A DNA stretch of 64,000 nt from positions 124,001 to 188,000 of the forward strand of contig JAOPYE010000040.1 in assembly GCA_025964775.1 (NCBI GenBank), given 5' to 3'. Position numbers and translations under genes: made by a program. The notes beneath the pieces were generated by a model that searched no databases, was not told the origin of the DNA, and worked only from the letters and a program-made list of their open reading frames with translations. Of this stretch, positions 1-8,374 are shown piece after piece; the stretch's first letter is position 1, and every line of letters starts with the position of its first letter. This DNA is from Marmoricola sp. (lineage in GTDB: Bacteria > Actinomycetota > Actinomycetes > Propionibacteriales > Nocardioidaceae).

Positions 1-636
1 GCTTCGCCGCTGGCCACGCGCAGGTCGTGGGGCGCCTGCGGTAGCCGGTGGATCCACCAGCCGTTCGCCGCCATCAGTGCGGCCGCGAACAGCGGCGTCC
101 AACGAATGACGCTGAGGTTGTCGAAGGCCAGCGAGATGCCCCCGATGACCGCACCGAGGGTGAACCCGACGTTGAGCGCGGAGTACAGGTACGCCTGGGT
201 CTCGATGCGCTCCTTCGTGGGGAGCGCGCCGAGCACGTAGGACTGGCTGCTGGAGTGACCGGCCGACCCGGTGAGCGCGAAGAGCAGGCCCACGAGCAGG
301 TACTGGCTGAAGGAGCCGACGAACGGAAGCGCCACGAAGCAGGCCGCGCGACCCCAGGTGCTCAGTGTCCACACGCGCTTGGGCCCGAACCGGTCGACCA
401 CCCGTCCGGCCGGGTAGGCGAACAGGAACTCGGCGACGCCAGTGATCGTGATCGCGAGACCGACCCGGGCCGCGGACATGCCCACCACCTGGGTGAGGAA
501 GACCGCGCTGCCGGTGTTGAACGCGCCCTCACCGGTGGAGAAGAGCATCGACTGGGTGGCCAGCCGTCGCGACATCGGCGTCGGCGGGATGAGCCGACGA
601 AAGAACCCTGCTGGTCGCGCTACCGAGGTCGTCATC
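1..636 (-). CDS. MFS transporter, N-terminal part (cut by window edge)
   Basis: About 212 N-terminal residues of a major facilitator superfamily transporter; the rest lies beyond the left edge. The protein begins MTTSVARPAGFFRRL, then shows several hydrophobic helices. The segment AGRVVDRFGPKRV, after the second helix, is the MFS motif A between TM2 and TM3. I chose the ATG at 636; an in-frame ATG at 645 is possible. The substrate cannot be told. No partner gene is evident: the next gene runs in the same direction 76 bases upstream. Confidence 0.85.
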
Positions 637-711
637 ACGGGCATTCTCGCGACCTTGCCGGGCGCTGTCGCCCGGTTTTAACGCACCGTGATGCCGACCT
701 CGGGGTAGGAC

Positions 712-888
712 TCAGATCGTGACGATGTTGGCACCGATCGCATCGAGCATCTCGGGCGTGACGTCGGTGACGCCGTGAGCTTCCTGCGCGTGGACCGAGA
801 CCAGATCGAGGACCCGCTCGCGGCTGTCCTCCTCGAAACGTGCCGAGCAGCCAGGCATGGCGTCGCCGCACGAGAGTGTGAACTTCAT
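712..888 (-). CDS. DUF1059 family small protein
   Basis: A 58-residue protein beginning MKFTLSCGDAMPGCSARF and ending in DAIGANIVTI. It matches the small DUF1059 proteins, which have two N-terminal Cys and a conserved AHAxxxHG-like stretch (here VHAQEAHGV). The start at 888 is set by AAGGAG seven bases upstream, rather than the longer frame that runs back into the kinase gene. It lies 13 bases downstream of the histidine kinase on the same strand and is probably co-transcribed with it. Function unknown; the paired Cys/His could bind a metal, but that is inference. Confidence 0.8.
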   Translation of the reverse strand: MKFTLSCGDAMPGCSARFEEDSRERVLDLVSVHAQEAHGVTDVTPEMLDAIGANIVTI

Positions 889-901
889 CTTCTTCTCCTT
901 G

Positions 902-1822
902 TTACTCGGCGCTCCGGGGCCGGTTGGCACCGGATGCGGCCGTTGGTTCGCGGGGGAGTCGGGTGTAGAGCATGGTGGTCTGGTCATCGCCCTCGGCGCC
1001 GAGGAAGCCGCCGTGGGCCACGGTGAGTGCGCGGGCCATGTAGAGGCCCATGGTCACTCCGGTCGCGTCGTCGTTGCTGCCGAACGGATCGAACAGCGCC
1101 TTGAGGACCATGGGGCTGATCGGGGTGCCGTCGCGCACGACCCGGATCTCGGTCCAGGCGCCGGACTCGACGACCTCGATCGCGACGCCGTCCGGGGCCG
1201 GCTCCCGGTGGGCGGTGGCCCACAGGTCGCGGAGGATGCGCCCGAGCAGGTCGGGGCTGGCGTACACGGTGAGGTCTGCCCCCTGGCGGACCTCGGGCTT
1301 GCCGGGGAGCGCCTGGCACAGGGCCACGAGATCGACTTCCTCGAGCTCGACCCTCAGCCGCCCCAGCGAGACGCTCGCGGCGAGCTCGACGTCGAGGATG
1401 TGGTCGGACAGGCGCGCGAGGGCGTCGGTGACGTGCTGGACTGCGTCGACCACTTCGTCCTGGGGTACCTCACCCTCGGCGAGCTCCATGGCCCAGCCGT
1501 TGGCCACGGTCACGGGGGAGCGCAGCTCGTGGGCGAAAGCGGCCAGGAAACGGTCGCGCTGGCGGGCCTCGTCGGGGTCCGGTCGATGGGTGATCACCGC
1601 GGTTCCGGCGACCAGGAAGTCCCGGACCCAGCGATGCAGCATCGAGGACTCGATGTCCCAGTCCAGGGCGACGTTGTCCACGGTCCGGCCGCCGAGCACC
1701 TCGAGCACCATCGCGACCCGCAGGTCCACGCCCGCCTGCGTCGCGACGCGAGGTTCGACCTGGTCGGGCGTGGGAGCGGTCCGTAGGTACGACGGCCGCG
1801 CGTAGTGAAGAGCTTCGCTCAT
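902..1822 (-). CDS. HTH-histidine kinase fusion with degenerate ATPase domain
   Basis: A 306-residue cytoplasmic protein without membrane segments. Residues about 30-75 (VLEVLGGRTVDNVALDWDIE and on) resemble a transposase-like helix-turn-helix. An H-box follows (AFAHELRSPVTVANGW, His98), then a HATPase-like region with a recognisable G2 stretch (GVTMGLYMARALTVAHGG). The N-box region (ILRDLWATAHREP) lacks the usual Asn and the G1 box is reduced to DGTPIS, so kinase activity is doubtful. Start ATG 1822 has GGAGGA upstream. No response regulator is adjacent; the DUF1059 gene follows. It may act as a sensory or DNA-binding protein rather than a true kinase. Confidence 0.72.
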   Translation of the reverse strand: MSEALHYARPSYLRTAPTPDQVEPRVATQAGVDLRVAMVLEVLGGRTVDNVALDWDIESSMLHRWVRDFLVAGTAVITHRPDPDEARQRDRFLAAFAHELRSPVTVANGWAMELAEGEVPQDEVVDAVQHVTDALARLSDHILDVELAASVSLGRLRVELEEVDLVALCQALPGKPEVRQGADLTVYASPDLLGRILRDLWATAHREPAPDGVAIEVVESGAWTEIRVVRDGTPISPMVLKALFDPFGSNDDATGVTMGLYMARALTVAHGGFLGAEGDDQTTMLYTRLPREPTAASGANRPRSAE

Positions 1823-1843
1823 GGGTTCCTCCCGCCGGCGCTA

Positions 1844-2845
1844 CTAGTAGGTGTAACCCCACGCGGTGGCATGGCCGAACGCGTAGGGCACCGGTGGGGC
1901 GTCACCGTTGTGCGCCGCGCAGAACACGTCACGCGGGCCGGTGGAGTTCAGCAGCGGGATGTAGGACTGGCTGGTCAGGATGGCCTGCGCCGCGGTGTTC
2001 GCCTCGGTCTCGATGGTCGCCGAGACGAGGGCGCGGGCCGCTGCGGTCGGGGCCGACACCAGGAGCTCAGCGTTGCGCCAGGCGTTCTCGCGCCAGGCCG
2101 ACACCATCTGGAACAGGACGGAGTCGGTGATCCCGTACGGGTCGGAGACGGCGCTGATCGATGGGTCGAACCGCGCCGCGAACTCGGCGATCAGTGGCGC
2201 GGTCGCGTCGTTGAGCCACGCCTCGACGGCGTCGTAGTCGGGCTTGCGGGAGGAGTCGTCCGGCGCGACCAGCCCGGCGGCCGCCATCACGTACGGCAGG
2301 TCCCGGTTGATGTGCGCGTTCATGCCCAGCAGCAGATCGCCGGTGCCGCTGACCCGCTTGTTCTGGGCGGCATCCAGGGCGGTCAGCCACGCCTGCGGAA
2401 CCGCGGAGCGGTTGCCGGACTGCCAGTTGTAGTAGGCGTCGGTGTAGTAGCGGGCGAAGGCGGCGTCGACGTGGTTGAAGTACGGCACGTCCTGGTAGTA
2501 GCCCGGGATGGCGCGGGTGTACCCGTACAGCTGGGTCATCCGGACGTAGGCGCGGGCGAAGATGGCGTTGTGGCTGCAGGTGCTGGCCGTCTGGTCGGCG
2601 ATCCGGCTCTGCTCCTTCAAGGTCGCATCGAGGCAGTTCGGCCTTCCGGCGACGCAGTCGTTGTCGCTGGTCGGGATGTACTGATCGGTCCAGCCCGGAA
2701 GGTACGACGACCACGGGACGTACGGCAGCAGGGCGGCCTGCGCGGGTGTCGCTGCCGCGGCGATCGTCAACAAGGACGTGACGACGACGGTGGACAGGAC
2801 TCCAGCGATCGTTCTGCCTCGGAGCACCAAGAATTTCGCGTACAT
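1844..2845 (-). CDS. Secreted DUF5995 family protein
   Basis: A 333-residue exported protein. Residues 1-38 form a signal peptide: basic start MYAKFLVLRGR, a hydrophobic core and a cleavage-like TPAQAA. The mature part contains LLGMNAHINRDLPYVMAAAGL, the hallmark of DUF5995 proteins, which are found in many actinobacteria and have no established function. Conserved His/Asp in that segment and three Cys suggest a folded extracellular domain, possibly a metal-dependent hydrolase (inference). The start has GGGAGG upstream. It is followed 21 bases later by the kinase gene on the same strand, which may be read through. Confidence 0.82.
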   Translation of the reverse strand: MYAKFLVLRGRTIAGVLSTVVVTSLLTIAAAATPAQAALLPYVPWSSYLPGWTDQYIPTSDNDCVAGRPNCLDATLKEQSRIADQTASTCSHNAIFARAYVRMTQLYGYTRAIPGYYQDVPYFNHVDAAFARYYTDAYYNWQSGNRSAVPQAWLTALDAAQNKRVSGTGDLLLGMNAHINRDLPYVMAAAGLVAPDDSSRKPDYDAVEAWLNDATAPLIAEFAARFDPSISAVSDPYGITDSVLFQMVSAWRENAWRNAELLVSAPTAAARALVSATIETEANTAAQAILTSQSYIPLLNSTGPRDVFCAAHNGDAPPVPYAFGHATAWGYTY

Positions 2846-3074
2846 CGCACTCCCTCCCCAGGGCGTTGTTTGCGTAATACAGGAGCCTTATCCCTTTTCG
2901 GGCTTTTGTCACTAGCCTGAAAGAACTACGATTTTCGGCCGATTGGCCAGGTGTCCGCGGGTGGCACGATGGCGGGGATCCGCCCCGTTCTCCTGCGAGC
3001 GCTGGTCACCACGCGTCACGCGCAGACGTCGGGTCGAGCGCTTCGGCGTGGCCCGGTTGTGATGACATGACCCC

Positions 3075-3989
3075 ATGACCATCACGGATCGCTGGGTCGA
3101 CCTGCTGGACCCGACCGCCGACGTGCTGAGCAAGCACGTGCCGGAGAGCATTCATGCCCGTGCGATGGAGCAGCTCCTCGCGCCCAGCACCCACGACGAC
3201 GAGCCGCGGCCGAAGCTGGAGGGGCACGGCGACTACATCTTCGGGGTGCTTCTGGTCGCGGTCGAGGTCCCCGACGAGGACCTGGTGTACTACCAGGAGC
3301 TCAACGTCGTGCTGACCCGCGAAACCTTGCTCACGATCCGCAAGACCCCGCCGGGCGGGCGGCCGCCGTACGACCCGTCGCCGGCTCAGCTCTCCTGCCG
3401 GGACCACGACTCGATGGGCATGGTCGTCTACCACCTCGTCGACGACATCGCCGAGCGGTTCCTCGACCTCGTCGACGCGCTGACCGACGAGATCGAGGAG
3501 CTGGAGCAAGGGATCGACCAGTGGGACTCCGACCGGGTCCGGCGACGCATCTCGGACCTGCGTCACGACATGCTGAACATCAGGCGGACGCTCTCGCCGC
3601 TTCGCGACGCGATCCGCCAGGTCGTCGACGATCGCATCGATTTCGAGGATGACGAGGTGTTCACCCGCGAGGTCGAGCTGAACTTCGCTGCGGTGTACGA
3701 CAAGCTGCTCCGGGCCACCGACGGGATCGACCTGGCGCGCGACCTGGTCGCGGGAGCTCGTGACTACCACCAGGCCAAGGTCGCGAACGACCAGAACGAC
3801 GTCATGAAGACGCTCACCGTGATCGCCTCGGTGCTGCTGCTCCCGACCTTCATCGTCGGCCTCTACGGCCAGAACTTCGTCAACATCCCCGAGCTGCACT
3901 GGCACTACGGATATGCCTACGGCTGGGGGCTGATCATCGTGACCACGATCGGTCAGCTTGCGTTCTTCCGCTGGAAGAAGTGGATCTAG
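3075..3989 (+). CDS. corA: CorA-family divalent cation transporter (GQN variant)
   Basis: 304 residues, typical CorA/ZntB size. A long soluble alpha/beta N-terminal domain precedes a helical stalk (about 110-240) and two C-terminal membrane helices (about 243-263 and 282-298). The signature at the end of TM1 is YGQNF (264-268) where classic Mg2+ transporters have YGMNF. The C-terminus RWKKWI is basic, as usual. It should form a pentameric inner-membrane channel for Mg2+, Co2+ or another divalent ion; the changed pore motif makes the ion uncertain. Stands alone, with divergent DUF5995 upstream. Confidence 0.9.
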   Translation: MTITDRWVDLLDPTADVLSKHVPESIHARAMEQLLAPSTHDDEPRPKLEGHGDYIFGVLLVAVEVPDEDLVYYQELNVVLTRETLLTIRKTPPGGRPPYDPSPAQLSCRDHDSMGMVVYHLVDDIAERFLDLVDALTDEIEELEQGIDQWDSDRVRRRISDLRHDMLNIRRTLSPLRDAIRQVVDDRIDFEDDEVFTREVELNFAAVYDKLLRATDGIDLARDLVAGARDYHQAKVANDQNDVMKTLTVIASVLLLPTFIVGLYGQNFVNIPELHWHYGYAYGWGLIIVTTIGQLAFFRWKKWI

Positions 3990-4044
3990 GTCTGCGGCCA
4001 CACCGCTGTTTGCTCCCTGGGGTCGCCCGGAGTAGACACGGTTC

Positions 4045-4212
4045 ATGAGCCGACCGGTGAGCGCCGTCCTGTACGTCGTCGCACTGGTCGTCGTCGTGGT
4101 GGTGGTCGACCTGTCGTTCTTCAGGGACCACGCCGCTGAGCGCCTGATCGCGAACCTCGGCATCGTCGCGGTGTTCAGCGCGTTCTACTGGCGATTCCTC
4201 AAGCGCTCCTAG
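4045..4212 (+). CDS. Small two-helix membrane protein (55 aa)
   Basis: A short frame starting MSRPVSAVLYVVALVVVVVV and ending in FYWRFLKRS. It has a hydrophobic helix at residues 7-22, a charged loop FFRDHAAERL, and a second helix at about 34-48 with a basic tail. Such small two-TM proteins are common in actinobacteria and have no known function. It begins 55 bases after corA on the same strand, so it could be co-transcribed. The high-GC codon pattern and complete frame support a real gene, but no Shine-Dalgarno is convincing. Confidence 0.6.
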   Translation: MSRPVSAVLYVVALVVVVVVVDLSFFRDHAAERLIANLGIVAVFSAFYWRFLKRS

Positions 4213-4416
4213 TAGCCGCTCACGTCGCGCTGGTCAGAGCGCTCACGCATCTCGGACCTCGAATCTGAGAGATGTCTGAAATACAATGGTTTGTACCTTT
4301 TATGACATACCCTGTGGGCCGCGCACCGAACCAGCCGGGAACTCACTCCTGTGCCCTCGGACTGACGTGACTGCTGCCTCCCCGCAGCCGTGAACCAGAG
4401 TCACAGGAGGGACACC

Positions 4417-5748
4417 ATGAACGTCGCACGAAGAATCGCAACCAGCCTCGGAGTCACGATCCTCGCCGTGAGCCTGATCGGCCTCGTGCCCGTGGCCAAC
4501 GCCGCGAGCGCCCGACCAGGCGTCACCGCATCCTGTACGACGGCCAAGAACGCGGTCGCAACCGCGGCGAAGGCCGAAGCCACCGCCAGGCATGCACTGG
4601 TGAAGGCCCGGAAGGCGCTCGCCAAGGCCAAGAAGGCGCACCACGCCAGGAAGGTCGCGAAGGCCCGCAAGGTGGTCAAGGCCCGGACCAGGGCTCACAA
4701 CCGCTCCGTCGTTGCCCTGCGCAACGCGCGGGCGAACCAGGCCAGCCAGTGCTCCACCACGACCGGCGGAACCGGAGGAACCGGAGGCGCCGGTGGCACC
4801 GGGGGGACCGGAGGCACGGGTGGCACCGGAGGCACAGGAGGCACCGGAGGCACCGGGGGGACCGGTGGAACCGGCACCGCCAGCCCGACCCAGGTGGTCG
4901 GGACGCTCCTGGGCATCCTCGGAGCCGGCAGCAACGGCGGCACCGTGCCGAACTTGGACCTGACCCAGGTGACCGGCCTGCTCAACGGTCTCTACCCGGG
5001 TGCCAGCAGCAGCCTGGACCCGACGGCACTGACCGGGATCCTGGGCGGCTTCAGCGGTGCGAGCGGCCTCGACGTTGCCGGGCTGACCGGCCTGCTCAGC
5101 GGCGTCCCGGGAGCCAGCTCGCTGGACCCGACCCAGCTGCTCGGCGTACTCGGCGGCGGCAGCCTCGACCCGACCCAGCTCAGCTCGCTGGTCAGCACCG
5201 TGACCGGACTGCTCGGCGGTCTCGGTGGCACCGGGCTCGTCGACCCGGCCAACCCGACGGCGCTGGTCACCGGCCTGCTCAGCGGGCTCACGGCTGACCC
5301 GACTCAGGCCCTGGGCACGCTCCTCGGGCTGCTCACCGCAGCCGGGAACGGCGGCGCCGTTCCCAGCCTCGACCTGAGCCAGTTCACCAGCCTTCTCGAC
5401 GGCCTGTACCCCGGCGCCAGCACCGCGCTGAGCCCGGCTGACCTGACCGCTGCCCTGGGAGCGTTCTCAGGGTCGGGTACCACCGGCCTGGCCCAGCTCA
5501 CGGGTCTGCTCGGGGGGCTCGGCGGAAGCGGAAGCTCGCTCGACCCGACCCAGCTTCTCTCCGTGCTCGGCGGCTCGAGCCTGACCTCGGGCCAGCTGAG
5601 CTCCCTGACCGGCACCGTCACCGGTCTGGTGAACGGCGTCAGCGGAGGCAGCTCGTTCGTGAGCCCGTCCGACCCGCTCGGCACCATCAGCGGTCTCCTC
5701 AACAGCCTGTTGTGCGGGCTGCTGGGCGGACTACTCGGAGGCTGCTGA
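4417..5748 (+). CDS. Secreted repeat protein: Ala/Lys coil, Gly-Thr tract, duplicated Leu/Gly module
   Basis: A 443-residue exported protein of unknown function. Start ATG 4417 follows AGGAGG at 4405-4410; a GTG at 4390 lacks this. Residues 1-29 are a signal peptide ending near VANA. Residues about 45-115 are an Ala/Lys-rich predicted coiled coil, followed by one Cys. Residues 116-154 are a GGT tract. Two diverged copies of a module of about 145 residues follow; each opens with TLLGxLxAxxNGG and contains LxGLYPGAS and SLDPTQLLxVLGG. The C-terminus is LLCGLLGGLLGGC, with two Cys. The layout suggests a wall- or matrix-associated structural protein (inference). Confidence 0.75.
   Translation: MNVARRIATSLGVTILAVSLIGLVPVANAASARPGVTASCTTAKNAVATAAKAEATARHALVKARKALAKAKKAHHARKVAKARKVVKARTRAHNRSVVALRNARANQASQCSTTTGGTGGTGGAGGTGGTGGTGGTGGTGGTGGTGGTGGTGTASPTQVVGTLLGILGAGSNGGTVPNLDLTQVTGLLNGLYPGASSSLDPTALTGILGGFSGASGLDVAGLTGLLSGVPGASSLDPTQLLGVLGGGSLDPTQLSSLVSTVTGLLGGLGGTGLVDPANPTALVTGLLSGLTADPTQALGTLLGLLTAAGNGGAVPSLDLSQFTSLLDGLYPGASTALSPADLTAALGAFSGSGTTGLAQLTGLLGGLGGSGSSLDPTQLLSVLGGSSLTSGQLSSLTGTVTGLVNGVSGGSSFVSPSDPLGTISGLLNSLLCGLLGGLLGGC
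4762..4878 (+). repeat. 9-bp coding minisatellite (ACC-GGN-GGN)
   Basis: Thirteen tandem copies of a nine-base unit encode Thr-Gly-Gly repeats (one copy reads Ala in place of Thr) inside the secreted protein. The repeat keeps frame, so changes in copy number would lengthen or shorten the tract without breaking the gene. Confidence 0.9.
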
Positions 5749-5837
5749 GCCGCACCGGGATCGACTCCGATGGTCTCGTCCGCACCCGCGGGCGGAACCA
5801 TCGGCGGTCCGTGCCGTCTGGCTCCGGGCGTCAGTCC

Positions 5838-5876
5838 GACGGGTCAAGCCGACGGGTCAAGCCGACGGGTCAAGCC
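5838..5876. repeat. Three tandem 13-bp repeats
   Basis: Three perfect copies of GACGGGTCAAGCC. The last copy overlaps the stop codon (TCA on this strand, 5870-5872) of the PEGA-like gene on the minus strand. Confidence 0.9.
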
Positions 5877-6193
5877 GCGCGAGGTGCGGCTTCACGGCGG
5901 AGTTGGAGCGCGAGGCTCGGGACGACGAAGGACGCGAGGAAGATCGGCAGAAAGCTCTTGCCGGTACACCGGAAGGCGACCGTCTCGCTGTCGACGGCGT
6001 CGAAGGTCTGAGGCCGGCTGGAGTTGCGACCGCTGCGAATCTGCAGGGTGTGACGTCCGGGCTCGACCGGGATGTCGACCGTGGCGTTCATGTCGACGGA
6101 TCCGGCGGAGTGACCGTCCACGACGATGTCGTACGTGCCTCGCCGGACCTCGGCCCCGATTGCCTTGTGTGTCAGTGTCAAGGTTGCGGTCAT
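5870..6193 (-). CDS. Hypothetical protein with PEGA-like beta segment and C-terminal helix
   Basis: About 107 residues beginning MTATLTLTHKAIGAEVRRG. The middle part (YDIVVDGHSAGSVDMNATVDIPVEPGRHTLQIRSGRNSS) has the look of a PEGA-type domain: a short beta unit ending in a G-x-H-T-L/I-x-I pattern. The C-terminal SFLPIFLASFVVPSLALQL is hydrophobic and may be a membrane anchor. AGAGG lies 9-14 bases upstream of the chosen ATG at 6193; ATGs at 6199 and 6202 are alternatives. No enzymatic motif; the function is not recognised. Confidence 0.6.
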   Translation of the reverse strand: MTATLTLTHKAIGAEVRRGTYDIVVDGHSAGSVDMNATVDIPVEPGRHTLQIRSGRNSSRPQTFDAVDSETVAFRCTGKSFLPIFLASFVVPSLALQLRREAAPRAA

Positions 6194-6300
6194 CGTCATC
6201 ATCCTCTGGTCGGCTGTGCCGTACCTCCACTGTCCTCCCGGGCGGGGACCTGTCAACTCCTGCCGGTGTGCTGAGGGTGGAGGTGAGCCGTCGCTACGTC

Positions 6301-6699
6301 TCAGCCTGCGGCCAACGACCCGGTTCGCGCCTCGTACTCGGAGCGGGCAGCCATGATCCGCGGAGTGTTCTCAGCCGTCCACGCCGCCAGCGCGTTCACC
6401 GGCTCCAACAGCTCGCGCCCGAGGTCGGTGAGTGCGTACTCGACCTGCGGCGGGACCGTTGGGAGCACCGTCCTGCTGACGAGACCGTCGCGCTCGAGCA
6501 CCTTCAGCGTCGAGGACAGCATCTTCTGGCTGATGTCCGAGATCTGCCGGCGCAGCTCGTTGAAGCGCAGCGGACTGTGGCCCAGCGTCGAGACGATCAG
6601 CAGCGACCACTTGTCGCCGATCCGGGCGAGCATGTCGGAGATCGCGGTGCAGACCTCGGGCTCTGCCTCGTCCCGTGCGCAGCTTCGGCTGTCGACCAT
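6301..6699 (-). CDS. HxlR-family transcriptional regulator
   Basis: A 132-residue winged-helix protein. CTAISDMLARIGDKWSLLIVSTLGHSPLRFNELRR matches the HxlR signature, with the conserved Cys at the start of the domain (residue 16) that is redox- or electrophile-sensitive in YodB/HypR-type members. Start ATG 6699 has GAGGAG upstream. It is divergent from an NADPH-dependent FMN reductase with 132 bases between them that contain two palindromes. This is the classic arrangement for a quinone- or oxidant-responsive repressor of a flavin reductase; that role is inference from family. Confidence 0.9.
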   Translation of the reverse strand: MVDSRSCARDEAEPEVCTAISDMLARIGDKWSLLIVSTLGHSPLRFNELRRQISDISQKMLSSTLKVLERDGLVSRTVLPTVPPQVEYALTDLGRELLEPVNALAAWTAENTPRIMAARSEYEARTGSLAAG

Positions 6700-6716
6700 C
6701 GCATCTCCTCGCCGGT

Positions 6717-6793
6717 GGTCACCAGCAGGTGACCTGGTGCCCGGAAGGTGCCCTCTTGTGAGCGTCGTGGTTCCGAGCAAGGGTGGTTACCAC
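6717..6793. promoter_or_regulatory. Candidate HxlR operators between regulator and FMN reductase
   Basis: Two inverted repeats lie in the divergent intergenic region: GGTCACCAGCAGGTGACC (6717-6734, 7-bp arms) close to the HxlR start, and GTGGTTACCAC (6783-6793) about 40 bases before the reductase start. Either could be the binding site of the HxlR dimer. The assignment rests on position and symmetry only. Confidence 0.45.
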
Positions 6794-6831
6794 AGGAAAC
6801 GTACTACCGATCCGAAACCGAAGGAAGACTC

Positions 6832-7422
6832 GTGAGCACTCCTCCCCGCCTGGCGATGATCATCAGCTCGACCCGACCCACCCGTTTCGCCGACAAGCCC
6901 GCGGACTGGCTGCTGGACCAGGCGGCGAGCCGCGACGACCTGACCCTCGACCGGCTCGACCTGCGGGACTTCGACCTGCCGTTCTTCGCCGAGGCCGCCA
7001 CGAACCAGCACGCGCCGAGTGCCGATCCGAAGGTGGTCGCCTGGCAGGACGCGATCCGTCCCTACGACGGGTACGTCTTCCTGGTCGCCGAGTACAACCA
7101 CTCGGTCACCGGAGCCCTGAAGAACGCACTCGACCAGGCCTACGTCGAGTGGGTGCGCAAGCCGTTCGCGGCGTTCGGCTACGGAGGCACCGGGGCTGTG
7201 CGTGCGATCGAGCACTTGCGTGCGATCGGCATCGAGCTCCAGATGGTGCCGTCGAAGTTCAGTGCGCACATCGGCGGCAGCGAGATGCTCAAGGTGCACC
7301 CGTACGGCGGCAACGCACCGATCAGCGACATCGAGGACGCGATCAAGCCGTCGGTCGACGCGATGTTCGCCGATCTGGTCTGGTGGTCCACCACGCTGCG
7401 ATCGGCGCGCGCCGCGGTCTGA
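6832..7422 (+). CDS. NADPH-dependent FMN reductase
   Basis: 196 residues with a flavodoxin-like fold. The N-terminal MIISSTRPTRFADKPADW provides the phosphate-binding loop (S-T-R-P-x-R), and LVAEYNHSVTGALKNALDQ is the conserved FMN-reductase motif (PEYN-S-PG-LKNA-D in the family). It should reduce FMN or quinones with NADPH in the cytoplasm. I chose GTG 6832, which has GAAGGA upstream and puts the start just before the first beta strand. Divergent from and probably controlled by the HxlR regulator. Confidence 0.9.
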   Translation: MSTPPRLAMIISSTRPTRFADKPADWLLDQAASRDDLTLDRLDLRDFDLPFFAEAATNQHAPSADPKVVAWQDAIRPYDGYVFLVAEYNHSVTGALKNALDQAYVEWVRKPFAAFGYGGTGAVRAIEHLRAIGIELQMVPSKFSAHIGGSEMLKVHPYGGNAPISDIEDAIKPSVDAMFADLVWWSTTLRSARAAV

Positions 7423-7462
7423 GTTCCGGCCGCGCGTTCATGTCCGGTTGATAGAAACAGGT

Positions 7463-8368
7463 GTGCCAAGGCCTACCCGGACCAGTCCCGCCGCGGAGGT
7501 CGTGCGCGCCAGGCTGCTCGATCAGGTCAGCGCGATCCGGGCCTGCGACCCGCTGGTGCGTGAGGATGCCCGGGAAGCGGTCCACGACATGCGGGTCGCC
7601 GTACGGCGCGTGCGCAACGTCCTGGCGACGTGTCGTCCGGTCTTCGTCGGTGAGCAGACGGCGCCGGTCCGTGCCGAGCTGAAGTGGCTGGCTGCGACGC
7701 TCGGCGAGCCCCGCGACGCCGAGGTGATGCGGGAACGGCTGTCACGCAAGCTCGCCGACGAGCCGCCGGAGCTGGTGCTCAGCGCCGGCTACCGGCGGAT
7801 CGACGAGGACATGCGCGTGCACCACGAGCGGGCACGCGCCCGGATGCTGGCGGCCCTGGACTCGCAGCGCTACACCACCCTGATCGGCGCGCTCGAGGAC
7901 CTGGCGGCCTTTCCGCCCTGGAGCGACCAGGCAGTCCGGCCGGTCCACGACGTGCTGCGGGCCGGGGTGCGGCGCGACTACCGGCGGCTCGCCCGGAAGG
8001 TCGCCCACGCCGACGAGGACGTGGAAACCAGCGAGCGCGAGCACCGGCTGCACGAGGCTCGCAAGGCGGCCAAGCGGGTGCGGTACGCCACCGAGACCGT
8101 GACCGTCGTGTACGGGAAGCCGGCGAAGCAGTTCGTGCGGGCGATGAACCGGGTGCAGTCGGTCCTGGGGGATCACCACGATGCCTTCGTCACCCAGGAG
8201 CGGCTGCGCGAGCTCGCTGACGACGTCGCCAGCACCGGGGACAACGCCTTTGTCTTCGGGGTGCTGCACGCGCGCGAGGAACGTGCCCTGCTCGAGACCG
8301 ACGACCAGTTCAGTGACCTGTGGCGCAGCGTGTCGAGGAAGGAGCGCCGGCGCTGGTTGTCCGCGTGA
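7463..8368 (+). CDS. CHAD domain-containing protein
   Basis: About 301 residues, one CHAD domain of helical bundles rich in conserved His and basic residues: AVHDMRVAVRRVRNVLATCRPVF near the start and RLHEARKAAKRVRYATETV in the second half, the two characteristic HxxRxxxKRxR repeats. CHAD proteins bind polyphosphate and are often found near CYTH/triphosphatase genes; no CYTH gene is visible here. Start GTG 7463 is chosen because the frame ahead overlaps the reductase gene and carries no homologous sequence; the ribosome site is weak. Confidence 0.85.
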   Translation: MPRPTRTSPAAEVVRARLLDQVSAIRACDPLVREDAREAVHDMRVAVRRVRNVLATCRPVFVGEQTAPVRAELKWLAATLGEPRDAEVMRERLSRKLADEPPELVLSAGYRRIDEDMRVHHERARARMLAALDSQRYTTLIGALEDLAAFPPWSDQAVRPVHDVLRAGVRRDYRRLARKVAHADEDVETSEREHRLHEARKAAKRVRYATETVTVVYGKPAKQFVRAMNRVQSVLGDHHDAFVTQERLRELADDVASTGDNAFVFGVLHAREERALLETDDQFSDLWRSVSRKERRRWLSA

Positions 8369-8374
8369 GGTGAG

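Noticed and set aside
4762-4878. CRISPR array or noncoding tandem repeat
   Set aside because: The 9-bp unit has no spacers and lies in frame inside a secreted protein, coding for Thr-Gly-Gly.
4690-4985. Proline-rich protein on the minus strand opposite the Gly-Thr tract
   Set aside because: The PPV repeats are simply the reverse reading of the GGT codons; the plus frame has a signal peptide and ribosome site.
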